Positions 25,151 to 35,296 of a DNA stretch of 64,000 bases are shown here, piece after piece. The position numbers and the translations under genes are program-made. The notes beneath the pieces were generated by a model. It saw only the letters and a program-made list of their open reading frames with translations. It searched no databases and was not told where the DNA came from. Origin of the DNA: Nostoc sp. S4 (GTDB lineage: Bacteria > Cyanobacteriota > Cyanobacteriia > Cyanobacteriales > Nostocaceae); assembly GCA_029379225.1 (NCBI GenBank), contig JAQYWR010000015.1, forward strand, positions 1 through 64,000. The letters are read 5' to 3'. The stretch's first letter is position 1, and every line of letters begins with the position of its first letter.

Positions 25151-28100
25151 GTGAATATTGGAGTCTCATGCTTGCTAGATAAGCTGTCTAATAGATTATT
25201 GGTAATGGATTTAACCACTAGAGTCTTAGAAGGTTCTGGTTTGAGCATACCTATCTTTGATGGGTCGTATAACAATGGTAAGGGGAGATATTTATCTGAA
25301 CCAGAAATCATTAAAAATTCTCTGCTCGAACAGATGTTTGAAGCAGAAGATTTACAATCTCTACTACTGGTTAAAATTGACAGTAAAAATCCAGATCCCA
25401 ACCATTTAAGACAAAGAACCTTTCAGGATGGAATCCGACGCAAGTTAGCTTTCAGTTCTGGCAATAGTTATTACTTTGCTGATGGTTCACTGCATAAAAA
25501 AATTAGACGCTTATTCGCTACAGAACCAGATACTGCCTGTCGCTATGGTTCTTTACTAGTTAGTAATTGCTACAAAGGCTCAGAAACTTTTACAGGGCTG
25601 CGAGTGAAAATTGTGGACTTTGAAGACCCACAGTATGCTCATTATAAAACAGGAGATTGTCACGGCAAGATTTCGCCCCAACTTGCTAAACAATTAGGAG
25701 GAAAAGGCAATTGTCCATTCCAATTTCGGTTTGCCTGGAGGAGTAATTGGGCTGAACCAGATAATTCTCAGTGCCCAAAAACCAGCTTCTTGTCCAAAGG
25801 TACTTTCCTACCCGATGCGAATTTGACTGATGCTAAAGGCTACGACATTATTATGGATCGTTCCTCAATTAAAGGCATTAAAAAGTCAGAACTCAAAAAC
25901 TTAATACCCTGCGGTGACTATGAGTTTCCCCAAGCGGTAATCGGTAATCGAGGTAACGCCAAAGCTACCAGCTACGATAATAGTTGGCAGTTTACCATTT
26001 GGTACTCAGAAGAAGCAATCAAACAAGATTTGAGCAAACCCACCGAAGAAAAAGCTAAAGGACTTGCCGAGTTGCAGCGCAATCCCTTGGTGTTGGCAAA
26101 ATATATCATCCAACAATATGACAAACAACAGCGATCGCAGCAAGAGCAGTCAGAAGAAGCTTTTAACGAAATTGAGGTTAATGCTAACAATCAAGCGCAG
26201 GAATCTCGCTGGATTTCCCTATTACGTAGCGATAAATATGGTCAATTGATTGAAACACCCAAATTCCGCAAGTTTGCTACCGATTACATAGCCAATCAAT
26301 GGCGTGACCTAGCGATTAAGGGAGGATACAACCATAATTCGGGTATGGCAATGCCATGCGATCGCCTAACTCGTGGCACAATCTGTGTACCCCATCTACC
26401 GGAAGGAGATGTCATTCTCACCCGTTACCCCATCGTCAACTCAGACAACATCCGCCTCTACAGTAACATTCACGACCCAGAATTGAGGAAAACTCGCAAC
26501 GTAGTTTGGATTCACCCCAAGGATGCCGAGGAATATCACCAAGCCGATTTTGACGGCGACCAATTAATGGTCAGTTCTGCCAGTAAACTACCTAATATTG
26601 CTCAAGAAACTCTCCGCGCAGGGGAACCGGGACGATTTGAGCCAATTAAACAACGTCCTAAGCTGGCGTATACGGAAATTACAGATGAAGAAGGCAACTT
26701 AAAATACAAAAATTTACCAGAGATTGCTGCTGCCAGCAGTCAAAATAAAGTAGGGCTGGTAGCAACAAACATTGGGCGTGTACAGTCATCGATGCCCAAA
26801 GATGGTGAGAATGTGGAGCGATTTGGCAGACGACAAAGGAAGCTACTAAACCGTCTATTTCAGGCACTTCAGGTTGAGGTAGATTCGCCCAAAAGTGCAG
26901 AAAGATTGGAAGATATCAAAGAAATAAGCGGGGAAAATTTACTCGCCGATGCCAAAAAATGGTCAGAGTCTCACCCCAGTTACTTCTTTGACTTTAAGAA
27001 AGATGAACGGCTTTATCGCTCCTTTGCCATGCCTGCGGATGCTCCTGGCTCAATTAACGTTATTGCAAGAGTTGTAGTCAATCCTTTGTGGGAACCAACA
27101 CGCATTCGTAGCAGAGATAGGCATGAGTTTCGCTACCTGTTTCCTAAAGAGACGCTATCTGTAGATGCCTTGGAATGGGCAGAAGAACTGAAAACAAGGT
27201 TTCAGCAAGCTAGAGACGAAATTAAGGAACGGGTGGGAGATGACAGGGAAGCCTTTAATCAGGAACTAGGAAAGCTCTACGAAAGCTATCGGGCGGAAAT
27301 TGATGAATTATTCCCCACCCCAGAGGAGCGGTTTGTAAGTCGTCGTGCGGACAAGCTCCGCCAATGCGTAGCGTCTCGCACAGAAGGTGCCGCAGCACTG
27401 TGGCACACACAACACACCCGTCCAGAATTAGATCGGCATCGCAAAGACTGTTTAAAGCTGGCAGAACAGATGGAAATTACGTTTTCATTTCAGCACGATT
27501 ATGAACTGCCAAGTGTTGCATTACCACAGGATATTTATGTTTTGAGTGTTCCTTTTGGTGCAGGTGCTATTAAATGGAAAGAATCTTTAGAACAAAAGGG
27601 AATTAAATTTGATGCCACGATTCATCCTCAATTACCTCTGATTGAATTTGCTTTGAAAGACTTATCCCCCAAAGTAGTTGATAAATTAGCAGCTAAATTT
27701 GGCGAAAATATTAACGATTTAGATGAACTTAATATCCCCAAGGATTTGAGAATTATCCCGCCAGCAGATCATAGTTGGGCAACATCACGTCAGGATTCAG
27801 GTGTTGGTGCTTTGGCATATAACCTGTTTACAGAGGAAGTATGTCAGCAGCTTCAGGATTTTCAGTTTGATGAAATTAAAGTGTTGGGTATCAAATACAA
27901 TCACTTCGCCAATGAAAACTTTGCTAGTAAGCAATGGAAAAAGCGCAGCGTTACTCTGGAAGTGGCAGTTTTTGAGTTACCCGAATCTCATCCAGAGTTT
28001 TATCGTTACAACGGTACACCGATATTACAGATTGATGGCAAGAATTTAGGCACTTTTGCTCCTGACAGTCCGAAACTGCCGATTGGTGCGACATTTGCCG

Positions 28101-28579
28101 CTACTTTGCAACCAGATGGCTCTAGTATTATCCTCAAGGTGAATCCTGAGTCAATCAATCTGCCAGAAGTTCCATTACCGGAATCAGAACCAAAGTTAGA
28201 TACTGCTGGGCAATTCCGATCCATTCACCGTGAACTCTGGCGTCAAGAAATGTTTGATAATTTAGTAGGGGCGATCGCTACTACCTACGAACAGCGACAA
28301 GCCAATCAACCTGCAAGTAATGAAATTAAGCAGTTTAAGATTGGTAGCCATTGGACTGCTTATGTGCAACCCAGTGGTGATTTTATTGTGCGAAATGAAG
28401 GTAAGCGGACGATTTGTCGAGGTAATCTACAGACGGGTGAGGAGATATTTCCACTTTCAGAAGAACGTGCCAGTGAGCTAGAAGCGATGATTTTAGAGAG
28501 AGAGCGATTACTTCATAAAAAACATGATTTATCACATAATGGACACCATATTAGCAGTCAGGATATAGAGTTCAACTGA
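25151..28579 (+). CDS. two-barrel RNA polymerase-like protein (YonO/RdRP-type candidate)
   Basis: 1142 aa, GTG start at 25151 (alternative ATG at 25205). The centre has ADFDGDQ (465-471), the metal-binding signature of the beta' double-psi barrel (NADFDGD in cellular enzymes). About 41 residues before it is DVILTRYP (420-427), placed like the NRAPT region of beta', and VVWIHPKD just before the motif recalls the IQLHPLVC segment. Upstream, GDCHGKISP (168-176) recalls the DG.G.IS entry of the first barrel in RdRP-type enzymes. Downstream, SQNKVGLVATNIGRVQSS (530-547) and VEVDSPKSA (575-583) recall N.LG.I..H and AVD..K.G of single-chain enzymes. The C-terminal 500 residues are not recognised. 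A 16-residue dispersed repeat is encoded in frame near 27336-27384. Function untested; alternatives are an inactive relative or a primer-making enzyme. Confidence 0.7.
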   Translation: MNIGVSCLLDKLSNRLLVMDLTTRVLEGSGLSIPIFDGSYNNGKGRYLSEPEIIKNSLLEQMFEAEDLQSLLLVKIDSKNPDPNHLRQRTFQDGIRRKLAFSSGNSYYFADGSLHKKIRRLFATEPDTACRYGSLLVSNCYKGSETFTGLRVKIVDFEDPQYAHYKTGDCHGKISPQLAKQLGGKGNCPFQFRFAWRSNWAEPDNSQCPKTSFLSKGTFLPDANLTDAKGYDIIMDRSSIKGIKKSELKNLIPCGDYEFPQAVIGNRGNAKATSYDNSWQFTIWYSEEAIKQDLSKPTEEKAKGLAELQRNPLVLAKYIIQQYDKQQRSQQEQSEEAFNEIEVNANNQAQESRWISLLRSDKYGQLIETPKFRKFATDYIANQWRDLAIKGGYNHNSGMAMPCDRLTRGTICVPHLPEGDVILTRYPIVNSDNIRLYSNIHDPELRKTRNVVWIHPKDAEEYHQADFDGDQLMVSSASKLPNIAQETLRAGEPGRFEPIKQRPKLAYTEITDEEGNLKYKNLPEIAAASSQNKVGLVATNIGRVQSSMPKDGENVERFGRRQRKLLNRLFQALQVEVDSPKSAERLEDIKEISGENLLADAKKWSESHPSYFFDFKKDERLYRSFAMPADAPGSINVIARVVVNPLWEPTRIRSRDRHEFRYLFPKETLSVDALEWAEELKTRFQQARDEIKERVGDDREAFNQELGKLYESYRAEIDELFPTPEERFVSRRADKLRQCVASRTEGAAALWHTQHTRPELDRHRKDCLKLAEQMEITFSFQHDYELPSVALPQDIYVLSVPFGAGAIKWKESLEQKGIKFDATIHPQLPLIEFALKDLSPKVVDKLAAKFGENINDLDELNIPKDLRIIPPADHSWATSRQDSGVGALAYNLFTEEVCQQLQDFQFDEIKVLGIKYNHFANENFASKQWKKRSVTLEVAVFELPESHPEFYRYNGTPILQIDGKNLGTFAPDSPKLPIGATFAATLQPDGSSIILKVNPESINLPEVPLPESEPKLDTAGQFRSIHRELWRQEMFDNLVGAIATTYEQRQANQPASNEIKQFKIGSHWTAYVQPSGDFIVRNEGKRTICRGNLQTGEEIFPLSEERASELEAMILERERLLHKKHDLSHNGHHISSQDIEFN

Positions 28580-28734
28580 AGTGACGAAGAAGATTATCTA
28601 AATGTGTCAAATAGCACAATCACTTTTATCAACTTACGATTACCTTTGAAACCGCGACAATAATTCCTCACGGTTAGCCTGTAATATTAAGCCCAGATAT
28701 TCATTCATCTAGTCAACTGTAATAAAGATAGAAT

Positions 28735-31700
28735 TTAATATATCCTAATAGTAACAAGTTGCCTTTCGTAATTAATATTATCAACCGCAAAATCGTTCAT
28801 CTGCCTATCTATTTGAGCCAGCCTTTCAAGATTTTTTCCCATTAATTTCCAATTTGATTCATAGTTATACGTGCTTAAATAAAATTCATTTTCATATTTC
28901 ACAATAATTAATTGGTCAATTTTTATATTATTAGTTAAATCATTACCAATAACAGAAAACTCTAATATTTCTTTTTGATTACTAAGTAAGATTTGTTTAG
29001 ACTGTACTTTATTGAAACAATCAAAAATTCTGTAATTATCAATATTTGTTTCGGTGAAAAAGCTATTCCACTCTTCTAAATTTAATTCCAGTATCCATTC
29101 TTTAAAAAGTTTGAACTCTAGAGTTTTATTGTAAGTACGGTATGCTTCACCTATTAAAATAGCAATTTCTCTATCATGTATCCCTAAGTTAATAGCATAG
29201 ACAGCAGCAAGATTCGATACACCATTAGAAGCAAAAGATACTAGATTTATAAAAATTGGGGGTAAATTATTATCGCCCAAGTAAAACCTTAAATGTTGAA
29301 TTAGTGAATTCAGACCCCAAGGTAGAGTATAAACCATACTCTCAATTCTTTTTACAGCTTTTTCAATATTGCTGTCGAAATAGATGTCTGCTATTTCTTT
29401 ATAAGTTTTTCCTTGTATCCAATCTAATAATATTTTAACCTTGTTTTTATCCTTCCCCAAGTCGGATAACTCAGGGATAGTTTGAAAGATATTAAATGTT
29501 TCCTTCCAAAAATTAACAGGTAGTGTCTCAATATCCATGTAGTCATTAATTGTATCTCTCAACTTTTGAGCATACACACTGATAATTTCATTACTATTAA
29601 TAGATAATCCTGTAGTATTAAATAGCTTTCTCTTCGGAATTTCAATTATTTTATTTTTGACTGCTATTATTCGATTCTTAATTCCTGCTTTAAAACATTT
29701 TATTACCTGGAAGGTATCAAGATTTTGAACAGAAAATAACATTTTATTAAAGATATTAGTTATTACTTCATCTGAAACTTCATCGACAACTGTTTCAAAT
29801 AGCCATGCTAACAATTGAGAATCCAAAGTAGATAAAATTTCCTCTTTGTTCTTATTTGCATTATTTTTCTTTATTGTCCCCCATTCACTATAATCACCTC
29901 CTTCTTTTCTAAACTGAGATGTAGAACATAATGCCCATTCTTCAAGAAAATTATCGACAGTTTCAAGAGAAGATAATCTGAAATCAATAAGTGTTTTCAT
30001 ACCGGATAAAATAAAACTTTGGGCTTTTTCCCTTCTATTTTCGTTTAAAAACTTTTGCATATCATCTGAATTACAAAAAATTATGTGACCTTCAGTTTCA
30101 AAACCTGCTCGACCTGCTCTTCCAATTGCGTTACAGATTTGAGAGGTTGATAACTTATTGTAAGGAGAGGAATGAACAATTACATTTTTTATAGGGAGAT
30201 TAACTCCTTGAGACAGTGTTGTAGTACATATTATTAGTAAAAGAATATTATTTTTTACACCATTTTCAACAATTCTTCTTACACTTCGAGGTAATTCACC
30301 ATGATGATAGCCAAAACCTGCTCTAATAGCTCTAGCTAACTTGTGACCAGAACCAAGGATAGCTTCACAGGCTCTTGCTAATTTTTCTCGATTTGATAAA
30401 GCTGAAGAATTGATTTCGGATGAGTTTAATAAATTATTAAAATCTAGTAACTTATCTGATATTGATTCAACCAGTTCTTTTGTAGTAGTAAATACAAGTG
30501 TAGGCCCAGTTTGCGAATAATAACTTGCTAATTTGGATACGACTGCAATTTTTCTGGTATCACTAAATTCTTGCTTATTCCACTTGAAACGTAATGGAAC
30601 ATAAAAATCTTCAGACGGGTATTTATTATCCAAAGGCTGATATTTTACTCTAGCACTAAGTAGATTTTTAGAAAAACTATGCCACTCAAACAAACCAAAT
30701 CTTTGGTTAGTAGGTCTCCATTCAATTTCAATTTTATTATTTTCATCACCGGATATCCATTTAGCAAAATCAGAAGGATTGTCTATTACCGCAGATAAGC
30801 AAATAATTCTTACTTGGTTTTTCTCAGCAATATAAAATAATCTACTAAAAATTAACTCCGCTCGGAAGCTTCTTTTGTTAGCAGAAGCAGCATCGTGTAC
30901 TTCATCAATTATTATTAAAGATAGTTTATTTTTAAATTTTTCATTGTTTCTAATGATCAGGTCTAATTTTTCAGGAGTTAGAACAAATACTTGATTATCT
31001 TGAATAATATCTTCTTCAAAAGGACTAAATTCATATCCTCCATACAAAATAGATACTCCAATACCTAATTTTGATAAACTCTTTGAGAGACTCTCTTCAA
31101 CTTCTGACGCTAAAGCCCTGGAAGGAACTACGTAAATACAAATTTTATCTGGGTTATCTTTGAGTGATTTATAAATAGCTAATTCTACGGTTTTAGTTTT
31201 ACCTGCGCTTGTGGGCATTGATATTATTAATGATTTATCTCCTAGTATTCCTTCACTTAATGCTTTTTTTTGAGATTTCCATAAAGTCATCATTGGAAAT
31301 CTACCAAGTGTACTAATTAAACGTAGGTAAATTTTCCAGTCATTATCTATTTTTTCTAAATTGGATACGATTATTTTTTGAGTATAGCTTTCTCTTAACT
31401 TGTTAAAGTAAATACTTAGAGAATTTGCCAAGTTATAAGAACTATAATCACTAATGATTGTGAACTGATTGGCAGCAGCTTTAAAGTAATATTCAATTTT
31501 TTCTAAAAGAGAATCTTCTCCTGTCCTTAAAAACTGTAGTGTGTTCGCAAATGATCTAGCAATTAACCAAGTGCCAGTAATAGTAATTTTATCTGTAACT
31601 AATTCCATCCATTCTTCTTCTGTTGCAGACACAGAAGATGCTGTATCATTTTTAAATTCAAAGAAAAATTTTGCTAAGGCATCCTGTAGTTTTGCTAACT

Positions 31701-32964
31701 TCCCTGAAATAAAATAACTTAAAAATATGTAAGAATTATCTTGGACGATATGAAGAGGTATATCTTCTCGATTAATAATTTTTTCCATTAAAACTTTGGC
31801 GTTAGCATTGTATCCTGCAATACTATATAAAATAGCTCCATCAATTATATGCTTAATTGCCCCCTCTATATTGTTATTTTCAAGTTTCCAAATTGCCAGT
31901 CTCTCATATAGGGTTGCTGCCTCTTTTAAAATATCTTCAGATTGAGAGGGGAATTCTTGCATCACTCTAAAAGCCGAATATGTTAAATATTTAGCTGCAT
32001 TCTCTAACTTGAATTGCTCGAATTCATATTTAATTTTTTCTCTACCAATAATTTTTAAATCTGAAGATAATGCCGCAGATGCAAGCTGGCTTTGATGATT
32101 TTTAAAAACTAGATTATCTAAAAGACGGCTAACTTCTTCTATAACATCTTTTCCCTCAACTACAGGTGTAATTAACTCCTGATTACTATTCATGACCTGA
32201 GAGTAATGGGCTAGACTTTCCTGATGTATTTTCCAGTTAGGTATTAAAAAAGGAATGATTTTTAGAGGTGTTGCAGGATGATTACATACTGCTTGAAAAT
32301 GAGTATCTTTCCAAAACTTTTCTTCGGTAATTACAAAAGCAATATATTCAGTGACATAAATATAATTATATTCATTTAGAAAATTTTCTATCAACCTAGC
32401 TTTATTATAGTCATTTCTTTCATAGAGTTGATTAATAATAAAATCGAAGAGAGTCGGGGAAGTATTTTTTACTGCTAGTAAGTCTTCTGTTGCTTTTTTT
32501 ACTGCCTGACTAGGAGTAGATTGATAATTTTTTGCTTCCAGGACAAGTAATGCTTTTGGATTGCCCTCTTTAGTAAATTCAAAACCTAATAAATCGTCTC
32601 CATGCATAGACATTTTTCTATTAGGAGAGAGTCTAAGCTTGAAAACTGGAACCCTATAATTTGTACAACTTAAAACATAAGCAGTAGCGATGGCCTCACC
32701 TATATTGCCATGCCAAACTTTTTCGTTGCCATTAGCAAGTTTATGTAAATTGGAAATTATCGCTCTTAAACCATCTTCCTTTAGGTTTTCTATTTCTTTA
32801 ATAATTCTCTGTGGGTGACGACAGAAGTAGGTGAGTAACAAATTTAAATGACTGATAAATTGAGCAGTATCTCTGGGAGAAATTTTTTGACCTTTAACTT
32901 CCTTCAGTAATATTTGCTCAGAATTTAAAACAAGATTATCTTTAAAATGCTGAAAAACTTCCAT
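28735..32964 (-). CDS. HamA/AbpA-like nuclease domain fused to SF2 helicase (Hachiman-like candidate)
   Basis: 1409 aa. Residues about 85-175 have GEAIATAYVL, FKLRLSPNRKMSMHGDDLLG (Asp123/Asp124) and LLVLEAKNYQS (Glu143, Lys145). That D..ExK core inside GE...K...S....G.D.L....EAK is the HamA/AbpA (DUF1837) pattern. A helical middle follows, with TPR-like repeats. The helicase half has motif I MPTSAGKT (583-590), DEVH (687-690), SAV, motif V TTTLSQGVNLP and motif VI IGRAGRAG. Known Hachiman and AbpAB systems use two proteins, a DUF1837 nuclease and a helicase; here both appear in one chain. The gene is AT-rich compared with neighbours and stands alone, as expected for defence cargo. Confidence 0.75.
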   Translation of the reverse strand: MEVFQHFKDNLVLNSEQILLKEVKGQKISPRDTAQFISHLNLLLTYFCRHPQRIIKEIENLKEDGLRAIISNLHKLANGNEKVWHGNIGEAIATAYVLSCTNYRVPVFKLRLSPNRKMSMHGDDLLGFEFTKEGNPKALLVLEAKNYQSTPSQAVKKATEDLLAVKNTSPTLFDFIINQLYERNDYNKARLIENFLNEYNYIYVTEYIAFVITEEKFWKDTHFQAVCNHPATPLKIIPFLIPNWKIHQESLAHYSQVMNSNQELITPVVEGKDVIEEVSRLLDNLVFKNHQSQLASAALSSDLKIIGREKIKYEFEQFKLENAAKYLTYSAFRVMQEFPSQSEDILKEAATLYERLAIWKLENNNIEGAIKHIIDGAILYSIAGYNANAKVLMEKIINREDIPLHIVQDNSYIFLSYFISGKLAKLQDALAKFFFEFKNDTASSVSATEEEWMELVTDKITITGTWLIARSFANTLQFLRTGEDSLLEKIEYYFKAAANQFTIISDYSSYNLANSLSIYFNKLRESYTQKIIVSNLEKIDNDWKIYLRLISTLGRFPMMTLWKSQKKALSEGILGDKSLIISMPTSAGKTKTVELAIYKSLKDNPDKICIYVVPSRALASEVEESLSKSLSKLGIGVSILYGGYEFSPFEEDIIQDNQVFVLTPEKLDLIIRNNEKFKNKLSLIIIDEVHDAASANKRSFRAELIFSRLFYIAEKNQVRIICLSAVIDNPSDFAKWISGDENNKIEIEWRPTNQRFGLFEWHSFSKNLLSARVKYQPLDNKYPSEDFYVPLRFKWNKQEFSDTRKIAVVSKLASYYSQTGPTLVFTTTKELVESISDKLLDFNNLLNSSEINSSALSNREKLARACEAILGSGHKLARAIRAGFGYHHGELPRSVRRIVENGVKNNILLLIICTTTLSQGVNLPIKNVIVHSSPYNKLSTSQICNAIGRAGRAGFETEGHIIFCNSDDMQKFLNENRREKAQSFILSGMKTLIDFRLSSLETVDNFLEEWALCSTSQFRKEGGDYSEWGTIKKNNANKNKEEILSTLDSQLLAWLFETVVDEVSDEVITNIFNKMLFSVQNLDTFQVIKCFKAGIKNRIIAVKNKIIEIPKRKLFNTTGLSINSNEIISVYAQKLRDTINDYMDIETLPVNFWKETFNIFQTIPELSDLGKDKNKVKILLDWIQGKTYKEIADIYFDSNIEKAVKRIESMVYTLPWGLNSLIQHLRFYLGDNNLPPIFINLVSFASNGVSNLAAVYAINLGIHDREIAILIGEAYRTYNKTLEFKLFKEWILELNLEEWNSFFTETNIDNYRIFDCFNKVQSKQILLSNQKEILEFSVIGNDLTNNIKIDQLIIVKYENEFYLSTYNYESNWKLMGKNLERLAQIDRQMNDFAVDNINYERQLVTIRIY

Positions 32965-33163
32965 TAATTATAGTAATATATATGACTACCACTAGTCTAT
33001 TCATTCTCAGTTCGCTATGGCAATAGGAGAGTTGTACTAGAATTTCCCCTTATGCCCAGAGCCTATTAGCCAACTGGATAATTTATAAATCGCCATTTGG
33101 TCTAGCTGTTTCTAGATAAAGTCTTGTTAGGTTAATTGCTAAGGCAATCAGCTTTGAGTACCT

Positions 33164-35179
33164 ATGGCTACCAAAACACTGACCAAACCTAAGCAAAGAC
33201 AAAATTCTCAAAATCGCTCATGGGAAAACCTGACAGATCGCCGCAAACTCCGCCATATTGAAAACACATTGGATAAAGCGATCGCATCCTCAATTCAGGA
33301 TGATTCTATCCAGTCCCACGAAGACTTTAAAGCCTATGTAGAAAATTACAGCCAGGAATCAGGTAAAGCCCCCATCACAGTAGAACTCTGCGTTGGAGGT
33401 GGGGATGATGACGAGATTAGAGGCTATCGCTTCTACCTCACCAGCGATCCCAACCACAGAACCAGTGGCAAGTACCTGATTAAAAACCTCGAAGGAATTA
33501 CCAGCAAAGATGAAAACTACTTCACCCCTTCTAACATTGCAGAAATTTGCGGTTTTGCTGAAACAGAACTAGACGATCTTGATGATGAATTAGAAGATGA
33601 CCTACTCGATTTAGATGAAGAAAAAGATGATATAAACGACGAACTAGACGACCTATTAAATGATGATTTAAACACTAAACTAGACGACTTAAATGACTTA
33701 GCTGAAGAAGACGAACCATCTGTTAGTCGTGTGAGCGCAGCCCAAACTAAAACTCAAGCCAAAACTTCAACTAAAACCCAAAGTAATTCTGAGCCTAAAA
33801 CATCCTCTAAAACTCAGAACAGAGTTAATACCAATAAAACTGCTGCTAAAAACTCCAAATCCAGAGAACCTCTGGACGAAGCTTCGCGTTTAAGTGCCAC
33901 AGCTGCCACCAATGGGCGAGAAATAAATGGGGTGAATTTAGCAGGATTAACAGGTCAACTGGCATCTCTGGGAATTGCGGTGGGACAAGGAGTTTTGGAA
34001 CAGCTAGCAGCCGAGGCTGATGAAAAGCGGCTGGAACGAATTCTCAAAGAACTGCAACAGCAGAATGACCGCGTAGATAACATAGCCAGTCGCTTGCAAG
34101 AAGCAAAGCCGGACTCATCGGAGTCTCAAAAGTCTCAAGATTTTCAAACTGTATCTGAAGAATCAGTCACAGATAATCCACTGGCTGTAGCTGCTACCAA
34201 AATCGGCTCTAAAGTAGATAATCTTGGTGACAAACTAGACCCCAAATACCAATCTCAAACATTTGAATTAAATAAGGATACCAGCGTCAGCGAACAGCTT
34301 GACCAAATTGAAGCCTACCTGAAAGTTCTCTCCAAGCGACTTGACCGTTTAGAAATGGTAGTTAGCCGATTGGAAAAACAGATGGCAGCACCACAGAATA
34401 ATTCTACTGTTGTCGAGTCAGAAACTGATGCAGATATTGTTCAACCTAACTCTGCTAACCAGCCACCAGCAGACGTTGACATTTTAGAACATCTGACGAA
34501 ACGCCAAGCACAGCAACAACAAGCTGCTTGTGCCGATGCTTTAGTGGGGTTTGCTAAAGTTGCTGGTGAATTATTTGACCAATCACCCCAAGCAGGTATC
34601 GCCGTTTCCAGTAACAAAACTTTATGGGTAGAAGCACAAGACAAACAGGTAGCGATCGCTTTAGAAAATACCCAAGGTGAAACACTCTTTGCTGGTACTC
34701 GCACTCAGGGACAGTGGGCGATCGCACAAGACAATCTCAGCCCTGATGAAAAAACGGGCATCTGCAAACTGCCACAGTCGAAAGAAGAATACGCCCTCAA
34801 AGCCAGCACCCAAGCATTAATTCAAAAATTTCAAGAACAACTACCTAACCGATTTAACAGTAACGATGAACCGACATTCACTTGGACTGAAAAGGGCAAA
34901 GTCAAGTACGAATTTGAAGTCGTGAAACTGCCCAATGGTACACGGCTACTTCAAGGATTTAACCCTAATCGTAACGATGAACAAGTACTTGATGCCGTTT
35001 TAGTACCAGGGCAACCCCCGGAGATTTTGCAGTGTAGCATCCCCCTGCGTGAGATAGAAACGCTACTGGACAATCAGCAATCAACTCGCTCTACCCAAGC
35101 CCAGACTGATAAAGATACTGCAAGGCAACGCCAGAAACAAACTCAAACAAAAGCCAGCAAACCAGAAATGCAAGTTTAA
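33164..35179 (+). CDS. large plasmid protein with acidic and coiled-coil regions
   Basis: 671 aa, not recognised. The N-terminal 125 residues look folded (TVELCVGGGDDDEIRGYRFYL, then FTPSNIAEICGF). Residues about 130-185 are an acidic Asp/Glu/Leu repeat like the tail of the 1068 gene, then a Thr/Lys/Ser-rich disordered stretch. Two coiled coils follow: EADEKRLERILKELQQQNDR and VSEQLDQIEAYLKVLSKRL. The C-terminal 250 residues form another folded domain (WVEAQDKQVAIALENTQ). It is the first gene of the rightward secretion block and may be a scaffold or accessory of transfer. Confidence 0.7.
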   Translation: MATKTLTKPKQRQNSQNRSWENLTDRRKLRHIENTLDKAIASSIQDDSIQSHEDFKAYVENYSQESGKAPITVELCVGGGDDDEIRGYRFYLTSDPNHRTSGKYLIKNLEGITSKDENYFTPSNIAEICGFAETELDDLDDELEDDLLDLDEEKDDINDELDDLLNDDLNTKLDDLNDLAEEDEPSVSRVSAAQTKTQAKTSTKTQSNSEPKTSSKTQNRVNTNKTAAKNSKSREPLDEASRLSATAATNGREINGVNLAGLTGQLASLGIAVGQGVLEQLAAEADEKRLERILKELQQQNDRVDNIASRLQEAKPDSSESQKSQDFQTVSEESVTDNPLAVAATKIGSKVDNLGDKLDPKYQSQTFELNKDTSVSEQLDQIEAYLKVLSKRLDRLEMVVSRLEKQMAAPQNNSTVVESETDADIVQPNSANQPPADVDILEHLTKRQAQQQQAACADALVGFAKVAGELFDQSPQAGIAVSSNKTLWVEAQDKQVAIALENTQGETLFAGTRTQGQWAIAQDNLSPDEKTGICKLPQSKEEYALKASTQALIQKFQEQLPNRFNSNDEPTFTWTEKGKVKYEFEVVKLPNGTRLLQGFNPNRNDEQVLDAVLVPGQPPEILQCSIPLREIETLLDNQQSTRSTQAQTDKDTARQRQKQTQTKASKPEMQV

Positions 35180-35296
35180 CAAACTTCGGCGGGTTTAAGT
35201 CCCCGGCTTCAACAAGCCGCAAGTTTTGTGGCTCTTTCTAAATCCCCGTTACAAAACTGTACTTGCGACTTCTTTAATTCTACCGAGAAGAGAAAA

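Noticed and set aside
35228-35296. Longer start for the VirB2-like protein at a GTG
   Set aside because: The ATG at 35297 has a better SD and the extra 23 residues are polar and Cys-containing, unlike an inner-membrane start.
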